Assembly (NCBI GenBank): GCA_019359535.1
Contig: JAHHHE010000009.1
Coordinates: 1 to 51,807 of the forward strand
Reading direction: 5' to 3'
DNA from: Gloeocapsa sp. UFS-A4-WI-NPMV-4B04
Lineage (GTDB): Bacteria; Cyanobacteriota; Cyanobacteriia; Cyanobacteriales; Chroococcidiopsidaceae
DNA length: 51,807 nucleotides
Shown here: positions 7,560-15,006 of the stretch, one piece after another
Layout of the letters: the number at the start of each line of letters is the position of its first letter
How positions within the stretch are numbered: the stretch's first letter is position 1
Program-made: the position numbers and the translations under genes
The notes under the pieces: generated by a model
What the model was told of the DNA's origin: nothing
Seen by the model: only the letters and a program-made list of their open reading frames with translations
Database searches by the model: none

Positions 7560-7994
7560 ATGAGCAGTGATTTATACAAAACTGATTATGACGGTTGGCT
7601 AGAAGCGCAAATTGACGCTTTGGAGCAGGGTCAATTTGGAGCGCTAGACATCCCGCATTTGATTGAGGAGTTAGAGATAGTGAACAAACTTGTTAAACGG
7701 GAAATGTCCTCCCATTTGGTCACTTTACTAACTCACTTTTTAAAATGGCAATATGAACCCAAAGCACGAAGCGGAAGTTGGAAAGGGGTAATTCTTATGA
7801 GTCGCTATAGCTTGGAGGAAATTATTGAAGATCAGTCTAGTTTAAATAATTACTGGAATGAGGCGATTGTTGAAGCTTACATTAGAGCAAGGGAATGGGC
7901 TGAAGCAGAAACAGAGATAAATATTAAATTATTTCCTGATGAATGCCCATATTCGGTGGAGCAGATAAGAGATCAAGGGTGGTTGCCTGAGTAA
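7560..7994 (+). CDS. DUF29 family protein
   Basis: A 144-residue, normal-length DUF29 protein: YKTDYDGWLEAQIDALEQGQ at the start, DIPHLIEELE, LLTHFLKWQYEPKARSGSWK in the centre, and FPDECPYSVEQIRDQGWLPE at the end. A TAGGAG element precedes the ATG by about 10 nt. The central His/Trp and C-terminal Pro-Tyr segments are the family hallmarks. It is more typical than the copy 375 bp upstream. A 40-aa charged protein follows at 8051, possibly in the same transcript. Molecular function is unknown. Confidence 0.85.
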   Translation: MSSDLYKTDYDGWLEAQIDALEQGQFGALDIPHLIEELEIVNKLVKREMSSHLVTLLTHFLKWQYEPKARSGSWKGVILMSRYSLEEIIEDQSSLNNYWNEAIVEAYIRAREWAEAETEINIKLFPDECPYSVEQIRDQGWLPE

Positions 7995-8050
7995 TCAGGC
8001 GACAAAGTAGCACTTGCACCTTATTAACGAAAGCGTAGGAAGCAGAAGCA

Positions 8051-8173
8051 ATGAGCAGTAACAATGATGATTTTGATAACTGGGACGATATGCGAAAACG
8101 GCTTGACGATTTGCGGCGAGGCTGGGGAGATCATGATTCTGTTGAGAAGGCTTTTTCGATGCAGTCGAGCTAA
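8051..8173 (+). CDS. small acidic/charged protein, 40 aa
   Basis: Frame of 41 codons: MSSNNDDFDNWDDMRKRLDD then an Arg-Gly-Trp-rich turn and a short tail. A TAGGAAG element lies about 10 nt before the ATG, a good site for so short a frame. It is 56 nt downstream of the second DUF29 gene on the same strand, so it may be its partner. Unrecognised. Confidence 0.45.
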   Translation: MSSNNDDFDNWDDMRKRLDDLRRGWGDHDSVEKAFSMQSS

Positions 8174-8852
8174 ATAATACCGTAATCGGCAATTCTCACA
8201 CAACAAAATCGCGCCCAGAGCGGTTTTGCTGACCTAAATGGTCACTATCCTCAATTTCCGCAAGGATAGACCTGATAACTATCGGTGATATACAAAAAGC
8301 AATTCCGTCCCCCAATCATATGCCGCAGCAATTAAAAGGTGCAAGAGACGAGCGATGTCAGCGCAAAGTGACTGACGGGCGGTCGGCTACTACAAACTTG
8401 AGAATGCCTGGAGTTTGGCTATTTAAGACTATCCAGAGCCAAACCTTGGTTTCTTTGCTCCGACAACGGTTTGCAACTCAATCAACTTGAGCGGTTTCTG
8501 AAATCTCTATGTTTTCATCAGCTAAGGCTGCTTCAGTAAACCGCACCGAATTAATGATATTACCCGTGATTAATGCCCGTGACCCTTTCAATGCCGCGAA
8601 ATCTCATGCCATTGAGCGCCATTTCTACACAGAGGACTTTGACCTCTACGCTGTAGCCTTGAGGCTAAGGGTTTTCTCAAAATTGGCGACTGCGATTGCT
8701 GCATAGATAGCTCGGTTTACCTTTGCGATGTTTATTCTTCACCACTTCGTGGCTTTCTCAATGGGAGCAATTTATCGGCTGCTATATTCAACATCATTAT
8801 GCAACACTGGAAACTGTGTAAACAGGCTTCGCTCTTAATATACTCCTAACTT
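8174..8852. other. intergenic stretch, no clear gene
   Basis: No frame with a good start and plausible product was found. A 65-codon plus-strand frame at 8509-8706 lacks a ribosome-binding site and ends in a reading that looks accidental. The stretch directly downstream of the antitoxin-like gene (8790-8850) is where a partner toxin might be expected, but only a 22-codon frame is visible there. Confidence 0.4.
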
Positions 8853-9125
8853 CTACATTATCTTCAGGTCTTTCTCCACATTGAAAAAATAATGATATTC
8901 TCCAGCCCACTCCACATACTCCATGTCCTTTCCCTCTAAATCCTCAGCTACCCACTCCTTAATAAACTCTTCAGAGGTAACGTGGTACTTCTGTTCAAAG
9001 TAATCCAGTCTTTTTCGAGCTTGTTGTCTGCTATATTCTGTGTGAGCAGTTTTTGCTGTATTCGCTTGCTCGACAACTATCACTGCCGTCTCTGCCTGGG
9101 TTATTTTTAAACTCGATTCAGTCAT
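8853..9125 (-). CDS. antitoxin-like small protein, 90 aa
   Basis: The C-terminal half reads KRLDYFEQKYHVTSEEFIKE and then an acidic stretch with VEWAGEYHYFFN. This order (Leu-x-x-Phe-Glu-x-Lys-Tyr, Ser-Glu-Glu-Phe, Glu-Trp) resembles short cyanobacterial proteins that usually sit next to a DUF6516-type toxin, so an antitoxin-like role is possible. No toxin-sized gene adjoins it in either direction; upstream is a decayed gene. The family assignment is from memory. Confidence 0.5.
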   Translation of the reverse strand: MTESSLKITQAETAVIVVEQANTAKTAHTEYSRQQARKRLDYFEQKYHVTSEEFIKEWVAEDLEGKDMEYVEWAGEYHYFFNVEKDLKIM

Positions 9126-9232
9126 ATTGCTATTTCCATTTAACTAAACCTTTTAAGCAGCCAGCGATCGCTCTCCGCATCATCTACTAAGGCGATCGCG
9201 CTTCTACACTCATAGTTCTAACGCTACTCCGC

Positions 9233-9591
9233 TTATAGTTTGTTATAGACTTCCATTTCAGGTACATCCCAGCCATCTTTAAAAGACATAAATCAATAAT
9301 TTGTTTCTTTTGTCTCTGCTTTTGTCCAGCCTAAATTGCAAATTAGCAATTGCTTTTTAGGCTCTTGTGTAAGCAGAAAGTCTTTATCTAACTCAACTGG
9401 TTCTCAATGTCCTTGCTTTGGATCAAGGTTGCTTTTTTTGTTTACTTGAATTTTTACAGTAGCTAGAAACCTTCTCTTCATCATCTACAAATGCGATCGC
9501 GTACTTTGGATCGTGCGAATCACCTTTGAGTACATCTGTTCATCTGGGGAATGGCAATTAACCGTGTCGCATAGTATTTGAGTGAGTCCAT
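9233..9591 (-). pseudogene. decayed gene with several frameshifts and stops
   Basis: On the minus strand the text is coding-like but broken. It starts at ATG 9591 with MDSLKYYATRLIAIPQMN, shifts frame to give DPKYAIAFVDDEEKVSSYC, shifts again to LDKDFLLTQEPKKQLLICNL and KAETKETNY, then a stop, and resumes as FKDGWDVPEMEVYNKL before a final stop. It starts 10 nt after the 94-aa gene on the same strand, so it was probably the next gene of that operon. The original function is not recognisable. Confidence 0.55.
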
Positions 9592-9600
9592 ATCGTCGGC

Positions 9601-9885
9601 TTAGGTGAAAATTGACTCCCCTAGTGCATGAGCAGTATACCCGCCGTCAAAGTCGTCTTCAATACGTTTTGCTTCTCCAAACAAAAATACTACATCACCA
9701 AATTCATCGACTTCTCGCAAAGCATTAAACTGGCGAACCTTCCTTGCTAAATACCAGTTTGCAATAGAAGCATGAACGCCAGTACGAATAGCAAAAATAT
9801 CCAAATGCACTAAGCCCCAATCCTTTACAACGGTCAATAGTCGTAACTCCGTATCCATCTGGGAGAGCTTCCATTGCGCCCACAT
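9601..9885 (-). CDS. hypothetical protein, 94 aa
   Basis: Starts MWAQWKLSQMDTELRLLTVV and ends with an acidic stretch and HALGESIFT. The middle, VRQFNALREVDEFGDVVFLF, may be a short helix-turn-strand unit, and the VHLDIFAIRTGVHASIANWY part could be helix-turn-helix-like. It has no known motif. The gene follows a 130-aa gene by 66 nt and precedes a decayed gene by 10 nt, all on the minus strand. Confidence 0.5.
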   Translation of the reverse strand: MWAQWKLSQMDTELRLLTVVKDWGLVHLDIFAIRTGVHASIANWYLARKVRQFNALREVDEFGDVVFLFGEAKRIEDDFDGGYTAHALGESIFT

Positions 9886-9951
9886 ATAGTAGCTAAACCG
9901 CGCCTCCAGTCACAATTATCAAAACTAGAGGCATCAATGATGCTGTTGTCC

Positions 9952-10344
9952 TCACTTCCATTTACTAAATCCTGCCCGAACTATATCAGCAATGTGAGCC
10001 ATAACAGGGTCAGGAGGGAGTGGTTGGAAACTATGGATACCCAAGCGTTCAAAGTACAACTTCCACACTTGAATTTTATCCATATGACTCATACCATAGT
10101 TCCTCAAGTCTGCTAATGTCATAGCTTCAAATTCTGCTACCCCACGTTTCTTAACCTCTTGCTCTTTCTGCTGAATAATATTGGCGAATTCTTGCCGCCC
10201 TGCCTCAGTGTCTAGATCAGGGCTAGGTCTCATGTGAGGACGATTACGCTCAAGGTATATTCCCCAAGCCTCATCATCAGTTCGATGCCAAAATACGTAC
10301 TCTTTGAGCACATCAAGCCGCCATTCTTGGAAATTACGATTCAT
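9952..10344 (-). CDS. hypothetical protein, 130 aa
   Basis: Soluble, helical, charge-rich protein beginning MNRNFQEWRLDVLKEYVFWH and containing a Pro-rich hinge (HMRPSPDLDTEAGRQEF), a basic helix (QQKEQEVKKRGVAEFE) and a C-terminal region with HSFQPLPPDPVMAHIAD. No domain is recognised. It is the first gene of a three-gene minus-strand run, of which the third has decayed. The region is typical of accessory DNA. Confidence 0.55.
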   Translation of the reverse strand: MNRNFQEWRLDVLKEYVFWHRTDDEAWGIYLERNRPHMRPSPDLDTEAGRQEFANIIQQKEQEVKKRGVAEFEAMTLADLRNYGMSHMDKIQVWKLYFERLGIHSFQPLPPDPVMAHIADIVRAGFSKWK

Positions 10345-10467
10345 TTAGACTCTACTAAACAATGCTTTATTGCTTCAGCGCTTGAAATATTGATGCTGTC
10401 GGTTTTAAATTTTTAGCTTCGTAGCTCCATACTTAAACGGTTGAGGTGGTTCCCGATGGCTTGCAAA

Positions 10468-10498
10468 ACCTACACTGTACCGAAGGTACAGTGTAGGT
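10468..10498 (-). terminator. strong hairpin downstream of the Clp-N gene
   Basis: ACCTACACTGTACC and GGTACAGTGTAGGT make a perfect 14-bp stem with a 3-nt loop. Read on the minus strand it is followed by TTTTGC. It lies about 70 nt after the stop codon of the minus-strand Clp-N gene, so it is a likely terminator, although the T run is short. Confidence 0.55.
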
Positions 10499-10566
10499 AA
10501 TTCACTCTGCTCTTAGAGCGGAAGAAGCATAAGTGATCGCTCAATTCCAAAAACCAATCACCTTAT

Positions 10567-11283
10567 TTAAGCTTTATAGTCCCGATACATCCGAGCCAAG
10601 CTTTCAAGAGCTTGAGCAATTGCGCTGTAGTCAGTATCCCCATAGCCGATGCTCCTAAAATTGGGTCCATCTAGGACGCTACCACTGGCATTTACTTCAG
10701 CGACCCAGCGTCCAGTTTCCTGCGGTAGCGTAATGACGTTCATCAACATTCTGGGCGCAGTCCTACCAACAGGTGGAATGACTGGTAGTAAACTACTTGT
10801 CTGGGTCTCAGGCTCCCTAACTGGTTGAGGAGGTGCTTGTTGGGGCAGTGACTGGATCTGGTTCAAGGTTGCCTCTCGAAGTTGGGGGACAGAAATGCTA
10901 AGATTTTCGAGAACTCTTAGTGATAACCCCTCCCCCAAGTCAATAATCGCCAGCAATAAGTGTTCCGGCTCAACAATAATTATTCCCTGCTCACGAGCTA
11001 TTGCCATCGCTGTCTTTATGGCTCGTCTAGCTCTGGCGGTAGAAGGTATTTCCATAGCAACAAACCCAGCACCTCGACCAATAATTTTCTCAACCTCAAG
11101 TTGGGTAGCCTCCAAAGTTATGCCCTCCGCCTTCAGTAGTTGAGTGGTACTATTATCTGCACTTAGTAATCCAATTAAAAGCTGTTCTGAGCCGAGAAAG
11201 TTATGACCTAACCTGTGGGATTCTTCTTGAGCGAGGTGGATAACTTTAAGGGAGCGTTCGCTGAAATTCTTGAAGTCGAACAT
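10567..11283 (-). CDS. stand-alone Clp N-terminal domain protein
   Basis: Residues about 1-145 match the double Clp-N repeat of ClpC/ClpA chaperones: FSERSLKVIHLAQEESHRLG, then NFLGSEQLLIGLL, the second half TARARRAIKTAMAIAREQG and EPEHLLLAII. No ATPase module follows. Instead there is a Pro/Gln-rich linker and a 60-residue C-terminal region (LPQETGRWVAEVNASGSVLD...) I do not recognise. Such proteins may compete for adaptors or substrates of the Clp protease. A longer frame begins 24 codons upstream, but the ATG at 11283 has a GGAGG element at the right distance. Domain firm; role inferred. Confidence 0.8.
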   Translation of the reverse strand: MFDFKNFSERSLKVIHLAQEESHRLGHNFLGSEQLLIGLLSADNSTTQLLKAEGITLEATQLEVEKIIGRGAGFVAMEIPSTARARRAIKTAMAIAREQGIIIVEPEHLLLAIIDLGEGLSLRVLENLSISVPQLREATLNQIQSLPQQAPPQPVREPETQTSSLLPVIPPVGRTAPRMLMNVITLPQETGRWVAEVNASGSVLDGPNFRSIGYGDTDYSAIAQALESLARMYRDYKA

Positions 11284-11391
11284 TAAGAAGAACCTCCAAT
11301 GATGAACTGGTAACTTGCTTATTAACCTCAACACAGGTATTAAAATCAGCCGCACGGGTATCCAGCAGATAGACTTTAGCCTACTCTGCGC

Positions 11392-11631
11392 TCAGACCCG
11401 ATTCGAGCGCGTATTGCAGTAAGGTGGCTCGCCCTTGTTGGTGAAGGTATTAGAGATAGTTATCTCTCCGCCTGGCTTTCTGCAACTTACGCTCTTCTTA
11501 TCCCACTCCTGGTAATCTTTATCTTGCTTCCACCCGTGATAGAGCGGATAAAATATCAAAAGCAGTAGTAATAGATTAAGAGCAGTGACCGTTGTCACTG
11601 CTGTGGTTTGTAAGAAGGTCATGGTTGACAT
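11392..11631 (-). CDS. small membrane protein, 79 aa
   Basis: One hydrophobic segment at about residues 13-32 (VTALNLLLLLLIFYPLYHGW), then a charged tail with two cysteines (SCRKPGG and PPYCNTRS). It is predicted to be a single-pass membrane or signal-anchored protein. No known family. It lies about 110 nt upstream of the Clp-N gene on the same strand and could share its transcript, but the ribosome-binding site is poor. Confidence 0.45.
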   Translation of the reverse strand: MSTMTFLQTTAVTTVTALNLLLLLLIFYPLYHGWKQDKDYQEWDKKSVSCRKPGGEITISNTFTNKGEPPYCNTRSNRV

Positions 11632-11748
11632 TAAGAGGATAAAATTATTGTCTTTCCAGCTTTTTTACACTTTTCAAATGGATAAACAAAGCTTGTTAAC
11701 TTTCTGGCACTAACGTTCTGATTTTGCTCATCGCAAAATTTGGTGCGT

Positions 11749-13146
11749 TCATATCTCCACCAGTTCATTGATAATAGAATGTTTCTGTTCAGCTCTTAAG
11801 TATTTCCGCTCTGCCGAAATTATCTCGATTTCTGGATTTTGGCTCAACTCTGAAAGGTCGTGGTAGATTTGATAATCACTTTTTTCTAGTTCCCAAGTAA
11901 CAATCTCAATTTCTGACCAATAATTGAGAGGCTCTGAACGTACTAAATCTCCGATTACTCCCAAGCGAGTCATTCCATACTTTTCACGCAGCAATGCTGC
12001 TGCTTGACGTGCAAGCTGCCACCAAGCTGCTTTGCGCTCAGTATCGTTACGAATAAAAGCAGTAGTTTCTAGCAAAGCACTTACCCATTGTGTTGGAGGC
12101 AAAAGTTTCACTGCTTCTGCTAACCCGAAGGTCATTAACAACATCCCAATCAAATTGCGAATGCCGATTCTACCGCCAATTTGGGGTCTCCCGTCCCAGA
12201 ACTCAAACTTGGCTTCAGGACACCAAGCAATGTACTGTTCAAATGAGATTGGCACAGGCTTCAATTGTACCTGCGGGGCAAAAGAAACACAGCCCCAACC
12301 CAATCCATTGTTAATGAAACGCCGTTGTAGACCTTCGTGCCTTTCACCCTCAACAGAAAAAATCGGCGAATCAAAGCGATTTCGCTGATGTAATTCTCGT
12401 GCTTCGCTCCATAAGTGTTCGGGATGAAATACCAGTTTGGGAACACTGCTAGGACAGTAACACCCATCATTATCTAGGATCTGCCGCTGATATGTCCCAT
12501 CAACCAAGCGCCAGAATTCAACTTGTTCTAGGGCAGGATTGACAATCCAGTATTCAGGCACTCCTGCGTCTTGGTAATAGTTCCACTTAACTACTCGATC
12601 TTGATATTCGTGTCCAGGGAGCAGCACTTCCACTACCAGTTCTGCTGAACCTTCCAGATAATACTCGTAAACTGTGTTACAAGGTGGTTCTTTAAAAAAA
12701 ATTACATCTGGGGTAAACCCATTGTCGCCCAAACGCATCACAAAATCGCGGCTAAAAGTATTTCCGGCTAATGCTTCATGAATACCCCACAAAGCATATT
12801 CCATACAAGTACGAATTTGATTATGATGCCAAAAATTCTCACCCCTTGAACCGGGAATTAGGTCTTCCGGGCTAGTTACGATTGAGGTAGACCAAGCTTG
12901 AAGAGCTTCCAGGCTATCCTGGTTCAAATATGCTTTAGGGGCATCATATGTTACTCGCAACGCCTCTAACCATTCTTCAATTGGGGCGAAGGCGATCGCT
13001 GCTCCTGCTCCCCAACCTGTAAGAATTTGTCTAAGGAGCAGACGACTCCCTACCAATGTGTTCCCAACTACAAGCTGAGATTCAATTAATTCCAGTTTTG
13101 CTTCTGGTCCTGCATCCACAAACTCGTCGAACAACTTAGAGGTCAT
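11749..13146 (-). CDS. Uma2 (DUF820)-type nuclease protein flanked by two related modules
   Basis: 465 residues from the ATG. The centre (about 95-245) is a Uma2/DUF820 PD-(D/E)xK-type domain: TPDVIFF, ELVVEVLLPG, DRVVKWNYYQ and GVPEYWIVNP carry the expected acidic and Lys residues. Uma2 proteins are usually about 190 residues. Here an N-terminal module (LFDEFVDAGPEAKLELIESQ onwards) and a C-terminal module (ISFEQYIAWCPEAKFEFWDG onwards) resemble each other, including PEAKxE and a hydrophobic run ending in Glu/Gln-Trp-(x)4-Leu, so they look like a duplication. An in-frame GTG lies at 13176; neither start has a clear ribosome-binding site. Nucleic-acid cleavage is possible but unproven. Confidence 0.75.
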   Translation of the reverse strand: MTSKLFDEFVDAGPEAKLELIESQLVVGNTLVGSRLLLRQILTGWGAGAAIAFAPIEEWLEALRVTYDAPKAYLNQDSLEALQAWSTSIVTSPEDLIPGSRGENFWHHNQIRTCMEYALWGIHEALAGNTFSRDFVMRLGDNGFTPDVIFFKEPPCNTVYEYYLEGSAELVVEVLLPGHEYQDRVVKWNYYQDAGVPEYWIVNPALEQVEFWRLVDGTYQRQILDNDGCYCPSSVPKLVFHPEHLWSEARELHQRNRFDSPIFSVEGERHEGLQRRFINNGLGWGCVSFAPQVQLKPVPISFEQYIAWCPEAKFEFWDGRPQIGGRIGIRNLIGMLLMTFGLAEAVKLLPPTQWVSALLETTAFIRNDTERKAAWWQLARQAAALLREKYGMTRLGVIGDLVRSEPLNYWSEIEIVTWELEKSDYQIYHDLSELSQNPEIEIISAERKYLRAEQKHSIINELVEI

Positions 13147-13184
13147 AGCAGGCTTGTGAGAGGTTAAACTCAACACAATTATAT

Positions 13185-13200
13185 TAATACATTTGTATTA
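13185..13200. promoter_or_regulatory. AT-rich near-palindrome upstream of the Uma2 gene
   Basis: TAATACATTTGTATTA is a 16-bp near-perfect inverted repeat 39 bp upstream of the chosen ATG of the Uma2-type gene (9 bp from the alternative GTG). The location fits an operator or promoter element. No other support. Confidence 0.3.
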
Positions 13201-13360
13201 TTAAAAACTTATTATTTGGAATAAACTTACTGCATTTATAGTGAAAAGCTAGCTTATTACTATTCACAAATACTGCAATAAAACAGTAGAGATAGTGCTA
13301 TCAACGAAAATCCTTTGAGATAATCAATAATGATGTCGCTCTCTTATACCGTCTTAATTT

Positions 13361-13620
13361 GGGAGGGCTGCTTACGAATTCATTATTTGTAAATTTCAAG
13401 CTTCTTGCCCAAGTTAGTTGTTTCTTTCAACCCCCTATACTAGATTCCACTACTGTGTGCGATCCAAAGTTATGCGCTTCATCGCCCTTTCAACCCACCC
13501 TTCTCCAAGATATCTACTGCAACTAGCAGCGCTCCTCTAGATTTTCAATCATCTAAATCTTCGATCACGTTGAGCTTCCAACCCGCCCTTGTCCGGCAAG
13601 CCCGTTGTTACCAGGGTAAG
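13361..13620 (-). CRISPR. degenerate CRISPR repeats (fossil end of the array)
   Basis: Before the good repeats there are scraps of the same repeat. GGGAGGGCTGCTTACGAA at 13361 is a 3' half. CTTTCAACC at 13424 and CTTTCAACCCACCC at 13487 are 5' halves with eroded remainders. A poorly conserved whole copy begins CTTCCAACCCGCCC at 13575. Spacing is irregular (63, 88 and 46 bp), as expected of an array end decaying by mutation and deletion. Confidence 0.55.
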
Positions 13621-13858
13621 CTTTCAACCTACCCGTGTATGGGAGGGCTGTTGCGAAGTCTTCAAAGCGTTTGCTAGGGATACGCACTCTAGGAGTTGTA
13701 GCTTTCAACCTACCCGTGTGTAGGAGGGCTGTCGCGAACCCATTAAAGACTCTTTTAATGGCATGGATGACAACTTTCAACCTACCCGTGTGTGGGAGGG
13801 CTGTTGCGAAGGTTGTTTTACTCCACCGCACTAAAAACTCAACTGCTTTCAACCTACC
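13621..13858 (-). CRISPR. short CRISPR array, three repeats plus a cut fourth, no cas genes
   Basis: Repeats of 37 bp at 13621-13657, 13702-13738 and 13774-13810 share CTTTCAACCTACCCGTG, then GGAGGGCTG, and end GCGAA; they differ at only a few positions. Spacers are 44, 35 and 35 bp and unrelated to each other. A fourth repeat starts at 13846 and stops after about 13 bp. Read on the minus strand the repeat ends GGTTGAAAG, similar to the GAAA-type 3' handle of many cyanobacterial arrays, so I assign the minus strand. The eroded copies then lie at the older, leader-distal end, and the leader side is where the array is cut. No cas gene lies in the window. Confidence 0.8.
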
Positions 13859-14736
13859 TGTCGAGTGCCAAATTATTTGACCACTTGACAGCACCCTTGA
13901 TAGCTTTTGTGAGTGAACGTGGACGCTTGCCAGTTAAAGGTGAATTGTCACAACCAGAATTATTGGGACTCTTTGGCAGTTTTCGCCGCGCCTTTCAGGT
14001 AATTTTACAAGCAACTGATGAAGCGGAGTGGGATGCGATCGCCTATCGCCGTTCTCTAGACATCCTTGTTTATCTCGCACTGACTCAATTTAATCAACGC
14101 CCTGCACCTAACCAGCTAGCACTAGAAATTCGCCACGACATTAAAGCCTTTTTTGGTACATACCAGGAGGCGTGTGAAGTAGCTGATAAAATGCTTTTCA
14201 GTTTAGGCAAGCCTGGTGTCATTGCTAATAGCTGCAAACAAAGCAAAATTGGTAAACGTTTACCAACTGCCTTATATATCCATGTCTCCGCCTTGGAAGA
14301 ACTTGATCCACTGTTACGAATCTATGAAGGCTGCGCTAGTCGCACGATTGGGCGGCTGGAAAATGCCACATTAGTGAAATTTTACACTGATAAACCCAAA
14401 ATATCTTATTTATTTTATCCAGACTTCGACACAGACCCGCATCCTGCCTTACACACGAGTATGCAGATTGATTTACGCAAACTGAGCGTTGCTTATCGCA
14501 ATTACGATAATGTTGTAAATCCACCGATTCTGCATCGTAAAGAAACCTTTGTTACGCCTAACTATCATTTGTACGAGCAATTTAGTTTATTGACTCAACA
14601 AGAAAAAGAATTAGGACTGCTGAAACAGAAAAGCTTGATCGGTACTCGTGAAGGGTGGCAAAAATGCTTAGAAGAACACGGTGTCGAAATTCGAGATCAT
14701 CAAGTTTTCTCGCTGAAAGATGAAGATATCACCTAA
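13859..14736 (+). pseudogene. 3' part of a DNA phosphorothioation-associated putative methyltransferase
   Basis: The translation matches, from memory, the C-terminal two-thirds of the TIGR04096-type dnd-associated methyltransferase family: LIAFVSERGRLP, LGLFGSFRRAF, DILVYLALTQFNQRP, LYIHVSALEELDPLLRIYEG, PKISYLFYPDFDTDPHPAL, NPPILHRKETFV and GTREGWQKCLEEHG. The N-terminal SAM-binding half (expected FDYGCGxGxD motif) is absent. Upstream sequence is CRISPR repeat, and family similarity starts within a few codons of the cut repeat. The frame happens to stay open into the array from a GTG at 13792, but those residues are translated repeat. It is most likely a truncated, non-functional gene. No dnd genes adjoin it. 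Confidence 0.75.
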
Positions 14737-15006
14737 TTTTTCCTTGTTAAGCGATCGCTTACACTGAACCTCAGTTATACGTTAAGCATAAATGTGGTTG
14801 CCGCAGGCGTAAAATAACAGCACAACAGATATTAGATACTAAACTGCGAATACAGCCAGGGCTATTTCTGCTCTAAACCACTAAGTAGTCAGGTAGCAGC
14901 ATTACTAGCAACACAACCCCAGTAGGAAATATGCAAACAGTATCTGCAACTATGGCAAGATTACTGAATGCTAAAGGCGTGATATTAGCTAAGGAGTTTT
15001 CTAACG

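Noticed and set aside
1796..7994. Diversity-generating retroelement or retron
   Set aside because: No reverse transcriptase motif (YxDD) and no template/variable repeat pair were seen.
8509..8706. 65-codon plus-strand frame
   Set aside because: No ribosome-binding site, no recognisable motif and an ending that looks random; kept only as a note in the intergenic entry.
13565..13894. 109-codon minus-strand frame over the CRISPR array with repeated TGRLK text
   Set aside because: The repeated peptide is simply the CRISPR repeat translated; no start signal, and the frame runs out of the array.
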